NCBI RefSeq assembly: GCF_028830055.1
Contig: NZ_CP101655.1
Span: 1,016,132-1,080,131 of the forward strand
Direction: 5' to 3'
From: Pseudomonas serboccidentalis
Lineage (GTDB): Bacteria > Pseudomonadota > Gammaproteobacteria > Pseudomonadales > Pseudomonadaceae
DNA length: 64,000 bases
Below the pieces are notes generated by a model that was given only the letters and a program-made list of their open reading frames with translations, made no database searches and was not told the DNA's origin. This document shows, piece by piece, positions 18,984-27,585 of the stretch (its first letter is position 1; the number at the start of each line of letters is the position of its first letter). Position numbers and translations under genes: made by a program.

Positions 18984-20225
18984 TCACGCTGCACGGGGGT
19001 TGAAGCCGTGCAGGTCGATGGAAGTGCGTTGCTGGCCGATCAGTTCGCTGAGCAACTGCCCGCTGCCACAGGCCAGGGTAAAACCCAGTGCGCCATGGCC
19101 GAGGTTGAGCCACAGATTGCGATACGCCGTGGCGCCCAACAGCGGCACGCCGGTGGGCGTCGCCGGGCGCATGCCGGCCCACTCCACGGCGGCGTCATAG
19201 TTGCCGGCATCGGGGAAAGTGTCACGGGCCTGACGCTTGATCAACGCCAGCCGCTGGGGATCGACCGCCGGATCGAAACCAACAATGTCGACCATCGCCG
19301 CTACCCGCAATTGCTCGCCGATGCGCGCGTAGACGATCTTGCGGTCATAGTCGGTGATGCTCACGTCCGGCGCCCGATGTTCAGCACCGATCGGCACCGT
19401 CAGGCTGTAGCCCTTGAGCGGATACAGCGGCAAATGCAGGCCGGGCAACGCCAGCAAAGGGCTGCGATGACCGGCGGCGATCACCAGTTGTTCGACCGGC
19501 AGCACGTCGCTGCCCAGTTCGACAGCGCTGACTGCGCCGTTGCTGTGGCGAATCCCGCTCACTGCCTGACCAAGGCGAAACTCGCAGCGCCCGGAGGCGC
19601 GCAAACGCGCGGCCAGTTGCTGGCAAAACCCGTGGCAGTCGCCCACTTCTTCGTCCGGCGTGTAGATCGCCCCGACAAACGCGGCGTCGGCCAGTGCGGG
19701 TTCCAGCTGCGCGCACTCAGCGGCGGACAAGACCTGCTGTTGCTGCGGGTCGGCCAGACCCTTGCGCGCATGTGCAAAACTGCCGGCGCTGCGGAAGGTC
19801 ACCAGTTTGCCGTTGCGCCGCCAGTGGAATCCGCTCAGGCCATCGTCCTCGCGCCAGTGCTTCAACGTGCGCTGGCTGAGCAGTGCCAAACGCAACAGAT
19901 GCGCCGCGTTCTCGCGGTTGACCGAGGTGCGGCAGGCGGCGAGGAACGCGGCCATCCAGCGCCACTGCGCCGGATCCAGACGCGGGCGCAGCTTGAGCGG
20001 TGAGTCGCCGCGCAGCATCCAGCCCAGCGCCTGCAACGGCACCCCGGCATCGGCCAGCGGCGCGACATAGCGATAGGACAACTGGCCGCCGTTGGCGAAA
20101 CTGGTTTCGACGCCGAGCGAATCCCGCGCCTCGATCACCGTCACCTCAAAGCCGTCGCGCACCAGCGCATACGCCGTTGCCAGACCGATCACCCCACCAC
20201 CGATGATGCATACACGCTGAGCCAT
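18984..20225 (-). CDS. FAD-dependent D-amino acid dehydrogenase (DadA-like)
   Basis: A 413-residue DAO-family flavoprotein. RVCIIGGGVIGLATAYALVRDGFEVTVIEA is the N-terminal dinucleotide fold; DSLGVETSFANGGQLSYRYVAPLADAGVP matches DadA; the C-terminus GMRPATPTGVPLLGATAYRNLWLNLGHGALGFTLACGSGQLLSELI is also DadA-like. It should oxidise a D-amino acid to the 2-oxo acid, passing electrons to the respiratory chain. It is not next to dadX, so it may act on a specific substrate rather than D-alanine. The start at 20225 follows from the fold; it diverges from a LysR regulator. Confidence 0.87.
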   Translation of the reverse strand: MAQRVCIIGGGVIGLATAYALVRDGFEVTVIEARDSLGVETSFANGGQLSYRYVAPLADAGVPLQALGWMLRGDSPLKLRPRLDPAQWRWMAAFLAACRTSVNRENAAHLLRLALLSQRTLKHWREDDGLSGFHWRRNGKLVTFRSAGSFAHARKGLADPQQQQVLSAAECAQLEPALADAAFVGAIYTPDEEVGDCHGFCQQLAARLRASGRCEFRLGQAVSGIRHSNGAVSAVELGSDVLPVEQLVIAAGHRSPLLALPGLHLPLYPLKGYSLTVPIGAEHRAPDVSITDYDRKIVYARIGEQLRVAAMVDIVGFDPAVDPQRLALIKRQARDTFPDAGNYDAAVEWAGMRPATPTGVPLLGATAYRNLWLNLGHGALGFTLACGSGQLLSELIGQQRTSIDLHGFNPRAA

Positions 20226-20284
20226 GTCTGTCCCTGAAACCGTTGTGAAGACGAGGCCGAGGTTAGGGCCAGGTGACAGGCGCC

Positions 20285-20325
20285 GAACAATGAATAAAGA
20301 TGTTCCCCCCATAAACAAAGGTTAT
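20285..20325 (+). promoter_or_regulatory. Candidate LysR-type operator(s) in the divergent dadA-like/lysR gap
   Basis: GAACA (20285-20289) and TGTTC (20301-20305) form an 11-base-spaced inverted repeat. ATAAACAAAGGTTAT (20311-20325) is a second near-palindrome containing a T-N11-A pattern. Both are in the 109-base intergenic region where a LysR regulator would be expected to bind. Confidence 0.4.
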
Positions 20326-20334
20326 GGACTCATC

Positions 20335-21246
20335 ATGCGCTTGCGTCACATCGAGATTTTCCAGGCCATCCGCCAGACCGGTTCGATCAGCGCGGCCGCG
20401 CAGTTGCTGCACGTCTCGCAACCGGCGGTGACCAAGGTCTTGCAGCACGCCGAGCAGCAACTGGGCTTTCCGTTGTTTTTACGGGTGCGCGGCAAGTTGC
20501 AGGCCACCCCGGAAGCACTGGAGCTGGAGCGCGAAGTCGATAAAGTCACGGAGAGCCTGCAAGGGGTGCGACGTCTGGCCCAGAGCCTGCGCCGCGAGCC
20601 GGGGCACAGCCTGCGCATCGGCGCGACCCCGGCGCTGGCCTTGTCGTTGCTGCCGCCGGCGATTCATGAGTGGACCAGGCGCTATCCGGACAGCGCCTGC
20701 GAGCTGTCCAGCGCCCACAGCCGCGAGTTGATGCAGAACCTGCTGATGCGCGAAGTGGACGTGGCCCTGACCCTGCAACTGCCGGATCACCCGGGGCTGC
20801 AAGCGCAGCCGTTGGCGGCGGGTGTGCTGGTGGCGTTGGCGCCGAAGGATTTCTGGCCGCTGGCAGACGTCGGCAAACCGCTGCCCCTGATGGCGCTTGC
20901 GGGTGCGCCGCTGATTGGTTTGTCCAGTGCCGATCCATTGGCGGCAAGGCTGGACAGTTACCTGGAAGCGGTCGAACCGCCACCCCGGGTGCGGATTGCC
21001 GTGCAGACCTATTCGCTGGCGCGGGCGATGGTCGAGTCCGGCGCCGGCGTCGCGGTGATCGACCCGTTCACGGCGTTGGGTGCCTCATCGGCCACCACCA
21101 CGATCCGCCCCCTCGCCCCGCCGCTGCCGATCACGCTTTACGCCGTGACCCGCGCCACTGAGCCACCGCCGCATACCTTGAATGACTTGCTGCAGATCTT
21201 CAGCCTGCGCGCTCAGGAACAACTCAATGCCCTCGTCCCTTTGTAG
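20335..21246 (+). CDS. LysR family transcriptional regulator
   Basis: A 303-residue regulator. The N-terminal winged helix (MRLRHIEIFQAIRQTGSISAAAQLLHVSQPAVTKVLQHAEQQ, residues 1-45) is followed by a periplasmic-binding-like effector domain (HSLRIGATPALALSLLPPAIHEW... to the C-terminus). It is divergent from the dadA-like gene and binding-protein gene, which are its most likely targets, with a D- or L-amino acid as co-inducer (inference). The start at 20335 has only a weak ribosome binding site; an alternative ATG at 20290 would overlap the putative operator. Confidence 0.9.
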   Translation: MRLRHIEIFQAIRQTGSISAAAQLLHVSQPAVTKVLQHAEQQLGFPLFLRVRGKLQATPEALELEREVDKVTESLQGVRRLAQSLRREPGHSLRIGATPALALSLLPPAIHEWTRRYPDSACELSSAHSRELMQNLLMREVDVALTLQLPDHPGLQAQPLAAGVLVALAPKDFWPLADVGKPLPLMALAGAPLIGLSSADPLAARLDSYLEAVEPPPRVRIAVQTYSLARAMVESGAGVAVIDPFTALGASSATTTIRPLAPPLPITLYAVTRATEPPPHTLNDLLQIFSLRAQEQLNALVPL

Positions 21247-21275
21247 GCCTTCGCCTGCTCGCGATAGCGGTGTAG

Positions 21276-21893
21276 CTACAGGACATAAAACAGAATCGCC
21301 ACAAAGTGCAGCAGGCTCCCGGCGATCACGAACAAATGCCAGATCCCATGCGCATGCCGCAACCGGTGGTCCAGCGCAAAAAAGATAATCCCCACCGTGT
21401 ACAACACACCGCCCGAGGCCAACCAGGCAAACCCGGTCGTGCCCAGTGCCGCAATCAACGGTTTGACCGCCACCAGCACAATCCAGCCCATCACCGCGTA
21501 GATCACGATCGACAGAATCCGCGCCTCCGAGCGTGGTTTGATCTCCTGCAAAATGCCGATCAGCGCCAGCCCCCAGACAATCCCGAACAACGTCCAGCCC
21601 CACGGCCCCCGCAGCGTCACCAGGCAAAACGGCGTGTAACTGCCGGCGATCAGCAGGTAGATCGAAAAGTGATCGACCTTCTTCATGATCGCCTTCTTGC
21701 GCCCGCGCACGCTGTGGTACACGGTCGAGGCGCTGTAGAGCACCAGCAAGGTAAACGCGTAGATCGCCACGCTGACAATCTTCCACGGACTGCCGTCCAT
21801 GCTGGCAATCACCAGCATCCACACACCACCGATAAACGCTGCCACTGCCCCGACCAGATGTGTCCAGGCGTTGAGTCTTTCCCCGTGATACAT
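21276..21893 (-). CDS. Hemolysin III / PAQR family membrane protein
   Basis: A 205-residue protein with seven hydrophobic segments. GERLNAWTHLVGAVAA near the N-terminus, STVYHSV with the preceding residues, KKVDHFSIYLLIAGSYTPF and LDHRLRHAHGIWHLFVIAGSLLHF carry the conserved His, Asp and Ser residues of the hemolysin III (YqfA/TrhA) branch of the PAQR superfamily. Bacterial members are inner-membrane proteins implicated in membrane-fluidity homeostasis; the hemolysin name is historical. Single gene, convergent with the LysR gene upstream in the window and divergent from mdcR. Confidence 0.9.
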   Translation of the reverse strand: MYHGERLNAWTHLVGAVAAFIGGVWMLVIASMDGSPWKIVSVAIYAFTLLVLYSASTVYHSVRGRKKAIMKKVDHFSIYLLIAGSYTPFCLVTLRGPWGWTLFGIVWGLALIGILQEIKPRSEARILSIVIYAVMGWIVLVAVKPLIAALGTTGFAWLASGGVLYTVGIIFFALDHRLRHAHGIWHLFVIAGSLLHFVAILFYVL

Positions 21894-21981
21894 GTGTCGC
21901 TCACCTCAAGATTCGTTACTGCAGCGCGCAAGGCTCGGGCCTTGAGCGTAAAAGCGCAATGTTTCCATTCAACACGATCCC

Positions 21982-22053
21982 TGTAGGAGCTGCCGAAGGC
22001 TGCGATCTTTGCTTTTCAAGATCAAAAGATCGCAGCCTTCGGCAGCTCCTACA
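21982..22053. repeat. REP palindrome, family A, in a divergent promoter region
   Basis: Arms TGTAGGAGCTGCCGAAGGCT... (21982-22011) and complement (22024-22053). Unlike the others it lies between two divergent genes (hemolysin III and mdcR), only 52 bases before the mdcR start codon. Confidence 0.9.
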
Positions 22054-22105
22054 AAGAGCGGTGCACACCGTGCACAATCGGTCGATACCAAAAAGAGTCC
22101 GCGCC

Positions 22106-23020
22106 ATGCTGATCGACGAAGAATTGACCCTGAAAAAACTCGAGGTGTTCCTCGCCTTCATGCGTACCGGCAATCTGGCGCGCGCTGCTGCCGAGCTGCA
22201 GACCAGCAATGTCAGCGTGCACCGGGCGATCCATTCGCTGGAAAGCGCCCTGCGCTGCCCGTTGTTCAAGCACGAAGGCCGCAACCTGACGCCGCTGGAA
22301 AGCGCCTATGTGCTCGAAGAGCGGGCGCAGAAGCTGATTCAGGACGTGGTCGAAAGCGTACGCCTGACCCGCGAAGCCGCCGGGTTCTCGGCTGAACGCT
22401 TCAAGCTCGGCTCGCTGTATTCGCTGACCGTGAAGACCGTGCCGCAGCTGATCATGGGCCTGAAGATTCGTCGCAGCGAGCTCAACATCGACCTGATCCT
22501 TGGCTCCAACATCGACCTGCTCTACAAGCTGAAGAACATGGAAGTCGACGCGATCCTGGTGTCGCTGGACGACAGCGTCAGCGACCCGGACTGCGAGCAG
22601 ATTCCACTGTTCTCCGACGACATTTTCCTCGCCACGCCGGCGGATTCAAGATTCGCCCAGCGCCAGGAAGTCGATCTGGCCGAGGTCCGCGATGAAACGT
22701 TCATCACCCTGACCCAGGGCTTCGCCACCCATCAGGACGGCAACCGGGTGTTCAAGCAGGCAGGATTCGAGCCGAAGGTGGCGATGCAGGTCAACGACAT
22801 CTTCACCCTGCTGAGCATGGTCAGCTCCGGGGTGGGTTATGCGTTGCTGCCGGGGCGGATTGCGGCGGTGTACGAGAATCGGGTGAAGCTGATTCCGTTG
22901 CAGGAGAAGTACCGCTTGCAGCAGCACATTGGCGTGGTGTTCTTGAAGGCCAAGGAGCGCGATCCGAACTTGTTGGCGTTGCTGGCGGAGTGTCGGATGT
23001 ATGCCAATCGCCAAGCCTGA
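22106..23020 (+). CDS. mdcR: LysR family malonate utilisation regulator
   Basis: A 304-residue LysR protein. The helix-turn-helix reads LTLKKLEVFLAFMRTGNLARAAAELQTSNVSVHRAIHSLE; the effector domain begins FKLGSLYSLTVKTVPQLIMGLKIRR. NVSVHRAIHSLE, with His in the recognition helix, is typical of MdcR/MauR regulators. It is convergent with the 3' end of the mdc-mad operon, the usual Pseudomonas arrangement, and should activate that operon when malonate (or malonyl-CoA) is present. Its start at 22106 is close to a REP element. The gene lies about 7 kb from mdcA, the first gene it is expected to control. Confidence 0.9.
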   Translation: MLIDEELTLKKLEVFLAFMRTGNLARAAAELQTSNVSVHRAIHSLESALRCPLFKHEGRNLTPLESAYVLEERAQKLIQDVVESVRLTREAAGFSAERFKLGSLYSLTVKTVPQLIMGLKIRRSELNIDLILGSNIDLLYKLKNMEVDAILVSLDDSVSDPDCEQIPLFSDDIFLATPADSRFAQRQEVDLAEVRDETFITLTQGFATHQDGNRVFKQAGFEPKVAMQVNDIFTLLSMVSSGVGYALLPGRIAAVYENRVKLIPLQEKYRLQQHIGVVFLKAKERDPNLLALLAECRMYANRQA

Positions 23021-23025
23021 AACCG

Positions 23026-23156
23026 TGTGGCGAGGGAGCTTGCTCCCGCTCGGGTGCGCAGCGCCCGCAAATCAGGCCACCGGGTCTATCTGATACACCT
23101 CGGTGGTAGAGGTTGGGGATGCTGCGCAGTCCAGCGGGAGCAAGCTCCCTCGCCAC
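23026..23156. repeat. REP palindrome, family C
   Basis: Arms TGTGGCGAGGGAGCTTGCTC... (23026-23050) and GCGGGAGCAAGCTCCCTCGCCACA (23133-23156), between convergent mdcR and madM. The long interior contains CACCTCGGTGGTAGAGG, a further small inverted repeat. Confidence 0.88.
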
Positions 23157-23171
23157 AAAAGCACTCAGCGA

Positions 23172-23936
23172 TCAGCCAACAATCCCGCGAACAATGAAGA
23201 ACAGCAACGAAGGCCCAAGCAGGCACCCAAGCCCGGTGTGGAACGTCGCCGTCAACGCCCCATAAGGCACCAACCGCCGATCCGTCGCCGCCAGCCCGGC
23301 GGTCACCCCACTCACCGTCCCGGCCAGACCACCAAACACCATCGCCGAACGCGGGTTATCCAGGCCCATCCAGCGTGCTGCGACCGGCGTGCCGACCATC
23401 ACCAGAATCGCCTTGATCAACCCGGTGGCAATCGACAGCGCCATTACATCCGAGGTCGCGCCAATCGCCGCACCGGTCACCGGGCCGACGATGTAAGTCA
23501 CCGCGCCCGCGCCAATGGTGGTCATGCTCACTGCATCGCGATAGCCGAAGGCCCAGGCCATGCTCGCGCCGACAATGAACGGCAGGATCGTGCCCAGCAG
23601 CAGCGCGATTACGCCGATCAAACCGGCCTTCTTCGCTTCGGTCGCCTGCACTTCGAACGCGGTGGCGACGATCGCGAAATCACGCAGCATCGCCCCACCC
23701 ATCAGGCCGATACCGGAGAACAACGACAGGTCCGCCAGGCCCTTCTGTCCGCCGGTCATGGTACCGCCGACCCAGGCCAGCACCAGGCCGATGACGATGG
23801 CAATCGCCGAGCCGTGAATGCGCCCGAACGTCAGGCGTTTGGAGAGAATCACCGAGACCCACATGATCACACCGACGAAAGCGAAGGCCGTGACCAGACC
23901 GTTATGTTCCAGACCGTTTTCAATGAGTGCCCACAT
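23172..23936 (-). CDS. madM: Malonate transporter subunit MadM
   Basis: A 254-residue membrane protein with about eight hydrophobic segments. With MadL it forms a Na+-coupled malonate importer first described in Malonomonas rubra. GLVLAWVGGTMTGGQKGLADLSLFSGIGLMGGAMLRDFAIVATAFEV and PRSAMVFGGLAGTVSGVTAGLAATDRRLVPYGALTATFHTGLGCLL are family features. It starts one base after the madL stop codon, so the two are translationally linked, and it is the last gene of the mdc operon. Confidence 0.93.
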   Translation of the reverse strand: MWALIENGLEHNGLVTAFAFVGVIMWVSVILSKRLTFGRIHGSAIAIVIGLVLAWVGGTMTGGQKGLADLSLFSGIGLMGGAMLRDFAIVATAFEVQATEAKKAGLIGVIALLLGTILPFIVGASMAWAFGYRDAVSMTTIGAGAVTYIVGPVTGAAIGATSDVMALSIATGLIKAILVMVGTPVAARWMGLDNPRSAMVFGGLAGTVSGVTAGLAATDRRLVPYGALTATFHTGLGCLLGPSLLFFIVRGIVG

Positions 23937-23937
23937 G

Positions 23938-24354
23938 TCAGCGACCTCCTACTGGCGTGCCGACAGGAGTGACTTCCACCGGTTCATCGGGTAACGGTTC
24001 GCCCTTGTGGGTTCGGCTGATCAAGGCAATCGTGCAGCCACACACCACTACGGAGCCAATTGCCGCCAGTACCGCCACCGGGCCGCCGTGCAGGGCGGTG
24101 ACGACGTTCTGTTGCGCGGCCATCGCCACCACCACCGGAATGTACATCGCGCCCCAGAAGCCGACGCCCATCTCGCAATCCTTGGTCATGCCACCGCGTT
24201 TCTGCATCCACAACCGCGCGCAGATCAACAGGATCATGGCGATGCCGACCCCGCCGACGTTGGATTTGACGCCCAGTAACACACCGAGCATGTCACCCAT
24301 GATCACCCCTGCCAGCGTACAGATCGCCAACAGCGCCACACCGTAAATAATCAT
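23938..24354 (-). CDS. madL: Malonate transporter subunit MadL
   Basis: A 138-residue membrane protein with four hydrophobic segments (MIIYGVALLAICTLAGVIMGDML; GIAMILLICARLWM; MGVGFWGAMYIPVVVAMAAQQNVV; GPVAVLAAIGSVVVCGCTIALI). It is the small partner of MadM. The start at 24354 (MIIYGVALL) follows GAGGACTACAACA; in-frame codons upstream to 24369 add five residues without a ribosome binding site. A 66-base gap separates it from mdcH, within which no terminator is visible, so it probably shares the mdc transcript. Confidence 0.92.
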   Translation of the reverse strand: MIIYGVALLAICTLAGVIMGDMLGVLLGVKSNVGGVGIAMILLICARLWMQKRGGMTKDCEMGVGFWGAMYIPVVVAMAAQQNVVTALHGGPVAVLAAIGSVVVCGCTIALISRTHKGEPLPDEPVEVTPVGTPVGGR

Positions 24355-24420
24355 TGTTGTAGTCCTCAAAGTGCATCGTCGAATGTTGTTTTTGTTGTTC
24401 GAAGCCTGAGTCGCGGCGGT

Positions 24421-25341
24421 TTATGGTCGGCGGCCACCCTCCTCTCGCAACAGCGCCTGCAGAGTGTCGAGCCGCGCACTGTCGAAGGCAGTGACAGTGC
24501 CTGATTCGAACACCCGGCGCGCCAGCCCGGTCAGCACCGCACCGGGCGGCAGTTCGATCTGTAACCGTACGCCGCGCTCATAAGCGCTTTGCACGGTGCC
24601 ACGCCAGTCCACCACGCGGCACATGTTGAAGGCGAGGTCGTCGCGCAGGGCCTCAGGCTTGATCACCGGACGCGCGCGACTGCCGCTCAGGTAAGCGATT
24701 TTCGGAGTCTTCAATTCAACCTTGGCGAAGACCTCGGCGAGGGTTTGCGCGGGCGCCTCCAGCAGCGGACAGTGCGACGGCACACTCACCGCCAGGCGTT
24801 TCGCCAGACCGGCGCCCCGACTGCGCGCCAGTTCGGCCACCGCTTGCATGGCCTTGTCGCTGCCGGCAATCACCACCTGGTTATCGGCGTTGATGTTGGC
24901 CAGATAAACCGGCGACTCCGCGCTGTGCACCTGCGCCAGCAGCGTTTCGACGGTGGATAATTGCAGACCGATGATTGCGGTCATGCCAAAGCCCTGTGGA
25001 TAAGCCTGCTGCATCAACTCGCCGCGCAGGCTGACCAGATGCAGCGCATCGCTGAAGTTCAAGGCCCCGGCGACCACCGCGGCCGGGTAGGCACCGATGG
25101 ACAGGCCGGCGACGTAATCCGCCATCAGACCGTCCTGCAGCAATTGTCGTGAGGCTGCGACCCCGGCGATCAACAGGCACAGCTGAACGGCTCGGGTGGT
25201 GCGCAACGCTTCGGACGAATCGAGCAGCGACACATCTTCACCGAGCACATCGCTGGCCTCGATCAACGTTTCCCGTGGCAAACGCTGAAGCATGCCCGCT
25301 TGCTGCGCGCCCTGGCCGGGGAACACCAACAGGCTGCTCAC
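24421..25341 (-). CDS. mdcH: Malonate decarboxylase epsilon subunit (malonyl-CoA:ACP transacylase)
   Basis: A 306-residue FabD-like acyltransferase that loads malonate from malonyl-CoA onto the MdcC carrier to prime the enzyme. LLVFPGQGAQQAGML opens the domain; the nucleophilic serine is in GLSIGAYPAAVVAG; the catalytic His is in VPSHCPLLEAP. The start is taken as GTG at 25341, overlapping the mdcG stop codon (GTGA), the tight coupling seen throughout the operon; ATG at 25365 within mdcG is the alternative, adding eight residues. Confidence 0.92.
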   Translation of the reverse strand: MSSLLVFPGQGAQQAGMLQRLPRETLIEASDVLGEDVSLLDSSEALRTTRAVQLCLLIAGVAASRQLLQDGLMADYVAGLSIGAYPAAVVAGALNFSDALHLVSLRGELMQQAYPQGFGMTAIIGLQLSTVETLLAQVHSAESPVYLANINADNQVVIAGSDKAMQAVAELARSRGAGLAKRLAVSVPSHCPLLEAPAQTLAEVFAKVELKTPKIAYLSGSRARPVIKPEALRDDLAFNMCRVVDWRGTVQSAYERGVRLQIELPPGAVLTGLARRVFESGTVTAFDSARLDTLQALLREEGGRRP

Positions 25342-25958
25342 GCTGCCTGCTCCTGTGGGGTCCACGGATCAGCCACCAGACAGGCCTGATGCTGGTTTTT
25401 CAGCAGCACGCGTGCAGACCCGCTGGCCCATTCGCGCAATGCGACGGCACCGAATGGCGTCTGCAATTGCATGTCGACCCGGCACACGGCCTGATCGAAC
25501 AGTGCGACCAGTTTGCGTGCCTGATGACGGGTGATCCGTTGCGGTGTACGCAGAATCAGGTCGAGATCGCTGGCCCCGTGCATCGCTTCAAAGCCACTGG
25601 CCAATTCAAATCCGACACTGCCGCTGACGCCCCAGATCCAACCGCAATCATCGAGCCCAGGTCGCAGTTGTTTAAGTGCCTGCATCACCGGTAAATCACG
25701 CTCGCAATCGACATGACACAGCGCCTCTGGACTGACCCGACAGGCAATCGAATCGACCGGCATAAACACCGCCAGCCGCTGCTCACGCAACACACCGCGC
25801 ACGCCCACCGCCACCAAACCTTCAGCGCTCACCGCCCGCCGCATCACCACCGGCTGCCCGGCCGCCAGCGACTCAACCGCCCACTGCGGCGCATCCGCCG
25901 GCAGCTGCGCAGGCGTCATGCCCCACAGCAGGTCGTGGGCCAGTGGCATGTTCACCAC
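25338..25958 (-). CDS. mdcG: Malonate decarboxylase holo-ACP synthase (phosphoribosyl-dephospho-CoA transferase)
   Basis: A 206-residue nucleotidyltransferase that attaches 2'-(5''-phosphoribosyl)-3'-dephospho-CoA to the serine of MdcC. The acidic pair of the nucleotidyltransferase site is in GASDLDLILRTPQRI. Other features are LAHDLLWGMTP at the N-terminus and HQACLVADPWTPQEQ at the C-terminus. It overlaps mdcE by seven bases and mdcH by four, so translation is coupled. It works after MdcB, which makes the triphosphate precursor. Confidence 0.9.
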   Translation of the reverse strand: MVNMPLAHDLLWGMTPAQLPADAPQWAVESLAAGQPVVMRRAVSAEGLVAVGVRGVLREQRLAVFMPVDSIACRVSPEALCHVDCERDLPVMQALKQLRPGLDDCGWIWGVSGSVGFELASGFEAMHGASDLDLILRTPQRITRHQARKLVALFDQAVCRVDMQLQTPFGAVALREWASGSARVLLKNQHQACLVADPWTPQEQAA

Positions 25959-26737
25959 TGCGCCCTCAGCAGTTCGCGCACGCGGCTGGACGCTTCGCGA
26001 TTTTTCGCGCCGAGACGATTGCTCAAGTCAGTCGCGGTGATATCGCCGATGGCTTGCTTCAGGCATTCGCTGACCCGCGCCAGATCCTCCGCTGTTGGCT
26101 GCTCGATCTGCTGCACCGACAAGGTTTCCCATAGCAGCCCGAGACTCGCATAACTGTCGATGTCATAAGCCATCGGCGGCACGCTGGCGGCCAGTGCTTC
26201 CAGCTCTTCAACGCTGCGCAAGGTCACCCGCGCCGCCGAAGCCTTACCCATCGCATGCACCATCACGCCGGGGTCGCGCAGAGCGATCAAGCGATTGGCC
26301 TGGTAACCGTGAGCGAGAAACGCCCCGGACATCGCCTTACCCACCAGCAGCGCAATCACCGGATGCCCCGCCAGCCGGGCGCGGGCATAGCTGTCCGCCG
26401 CACCGGCCAAAGCCTGATGAATGCCGAGCGCTTCTTCGCGGCGGCCATAAGCCTGGCTCGGTACATCGACGATGGCGATGATCGGGCGCTTCTGTGCTTT
26501 GTCGCGGTCAGCGCTGATCGCGTCATCCACAGCCTTGGCCAGACCCCAACCTTCGAGCAGCCCGACTTCGCCGTTGCGAGCGCGTGGAAAACGGTTGTCC
26601 GGGTCAGCCACCACAGCGATAAACCGCCCGAGCTCGCCATCGGCCACCTGCAGCGACGGTGGCAGCCCTTCGACCGCTTGCGCACCCGCGCTCAAGGCGT
26701 TGAACCAGTTCAAACCGCGCACGGAATAACCGCTCAT
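25952..26737 (-). CDS. mdcE: Malonate decarboxylase gamma subunit
   Basis: A 261-residue crotonase-fold subunit that with MdcD decarboxylates malonyl-S-ACP, regenerating acetyl-S-ACP. Features: RGLNWFNALSAGAQ at the N-terminus, PIIAIVDVPSQAYGRREEALGIHQALAGAADSYARARLAGHPVIALLVGKAMSGAFLAHG in the middle (oxyanion-hole region) and DSYASLGLLWETLSVQ. It overlaps mdcD by four bases (ATGA type) and mdcG by seven. Related in fold to the carboxyltransferase subunits of acetyl-CoA carboxylase. Confidence 0.93.
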   Translation of the reverse strand: MSGYSVRGLNWFNALSAGAQAVEGLPPSLQVADGELGRFIAVVADPDNRFPRARNGEVGLLEGWGLAKAVDDAISADRDKAQKRPIIAIVDVPSQAYGRREEALGIHQALAGAADSYARARLAGHPVIALLVGKAMSGAFLAHGYQANRLIALRDPGVMVHAMGKASAARVTLRSVEELEALAASVPPMAYDIDSYASLGLLWETLSVQQIEQPTAEDLARVSECLKQAIGDITATDLSNRLGAKNREASSRVRELLRAQW

Positions 26738-27585
26738 GAGCGCTCTCCTTGATACAGATCGCGAACCACCGAAGGCTCGATTTGCTTGTCAGTGTTCAGG
26801 CTCGCCAGACGTTGCAGGAACCATGCGGCACGCTGACTGCGCGGCTGTGCTGGCAAACCCTGTTGCAGCAACTCGCCCACCTGTTGACGAATCTGCGCCA
26901 CATCATCGGCGACATAACGATCCACCAGACCACTGGCGAAACGTTGCTCGCCACCGGTCAGGCTCCAGATGAAGGGCCGATCTCGTGAGTCGTATTCTTC
27001 GATCCCGGCTTCTTGCTCGATCACCTGCGGGCCGTTCAAGCCGAGGCGCGCTTCCTGGGTCACCAGCAAATAGCTGCACAGCGCAGCGGCAATCGACATG
27101 CCGCCGAAACAGCCAACGCTGCCCGCCACCACACCGACCACCGGTTGGTACTGCTGCAAATCGACAATCGCCGCATGAATATCGGCAATCGCCGCCAGCC
27201 CGAGGTTGGCTTCCTGCAAGCGCACGCCACCGGTTTCCAGCAGCAACACGGCGCGGGTCGGGATGCCCTTGCGGTTGTCTTCAGCGGCCAGTTCCAGCGC
27301 GCCGGCAATCTTCGCCCCGCCGACTTCGCCGAGGCTGCCGCCCTGGAACGCGCCTTCAATCGCCGCGATCACCACCGGCACACCGTCGAGGCTGCCCTTG
27401 GCGATCACCACGCCGTCATCGGCTTGCGGCACCACACCCTGGCGTTCGAGCCACGGCGACATGACGCGCTGAAACGGGTCGAGCAGTTCACGAAAGGACC
27501 CGGCATCGAGCAAGGCTTTCGCCCGTTGCCGCGCACCGAGTTCGACGAAGCTGTGTTTGTTGAGCAGCGCTGCGCTGTCAGTCAT
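26734..27585 (-). CDS. mdcD: Malonate decarboxylase beta subunit
   Basis: A 283-residue carboxyltransferase-like subunit, partner of MdcE. Features are FVELGARQRAKALLDAGSFRELLDPFQRVMSPWL at the N-terminus, GVPVVIAAIEGAFQGGSLGEVGGAKIAGALELA, LLLETGGVRLQEANLGLAAIADIHAAI and VGVVAGSVGCFGGMSIAAALC, which form the acyl-binding sites of the decarboxylase heterodimer. It overlaps mdcC by eight bases and mdcE by four. Length matches the family. Confidence 0.93.
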   Translation of the reverse strand: MTDSAALLNKHSFVELGARQRAKALLDAGSFRELLDPFQRVMSPWLERQGVVPQADDGVVIAKGSLDGVPVVIAAIEGAFQGGSLGEVGGAKIAGALELAAEDNRKGIPTRAVLLLETGGVRLQEANLGLAAIADIHAAIVDLQQYQPVVGVVAGSVGCFGGMSIAAALCSYLLVTQEARLGLNGPQVIEQEAGIEEYDSRDRPFIWSLTGGEQRFASGLVDRYVADDVAQIRQQVGELLQQGLPAQPRSQRAAWFLQRLASLNTDKQIEPSVVRDLYQGERS

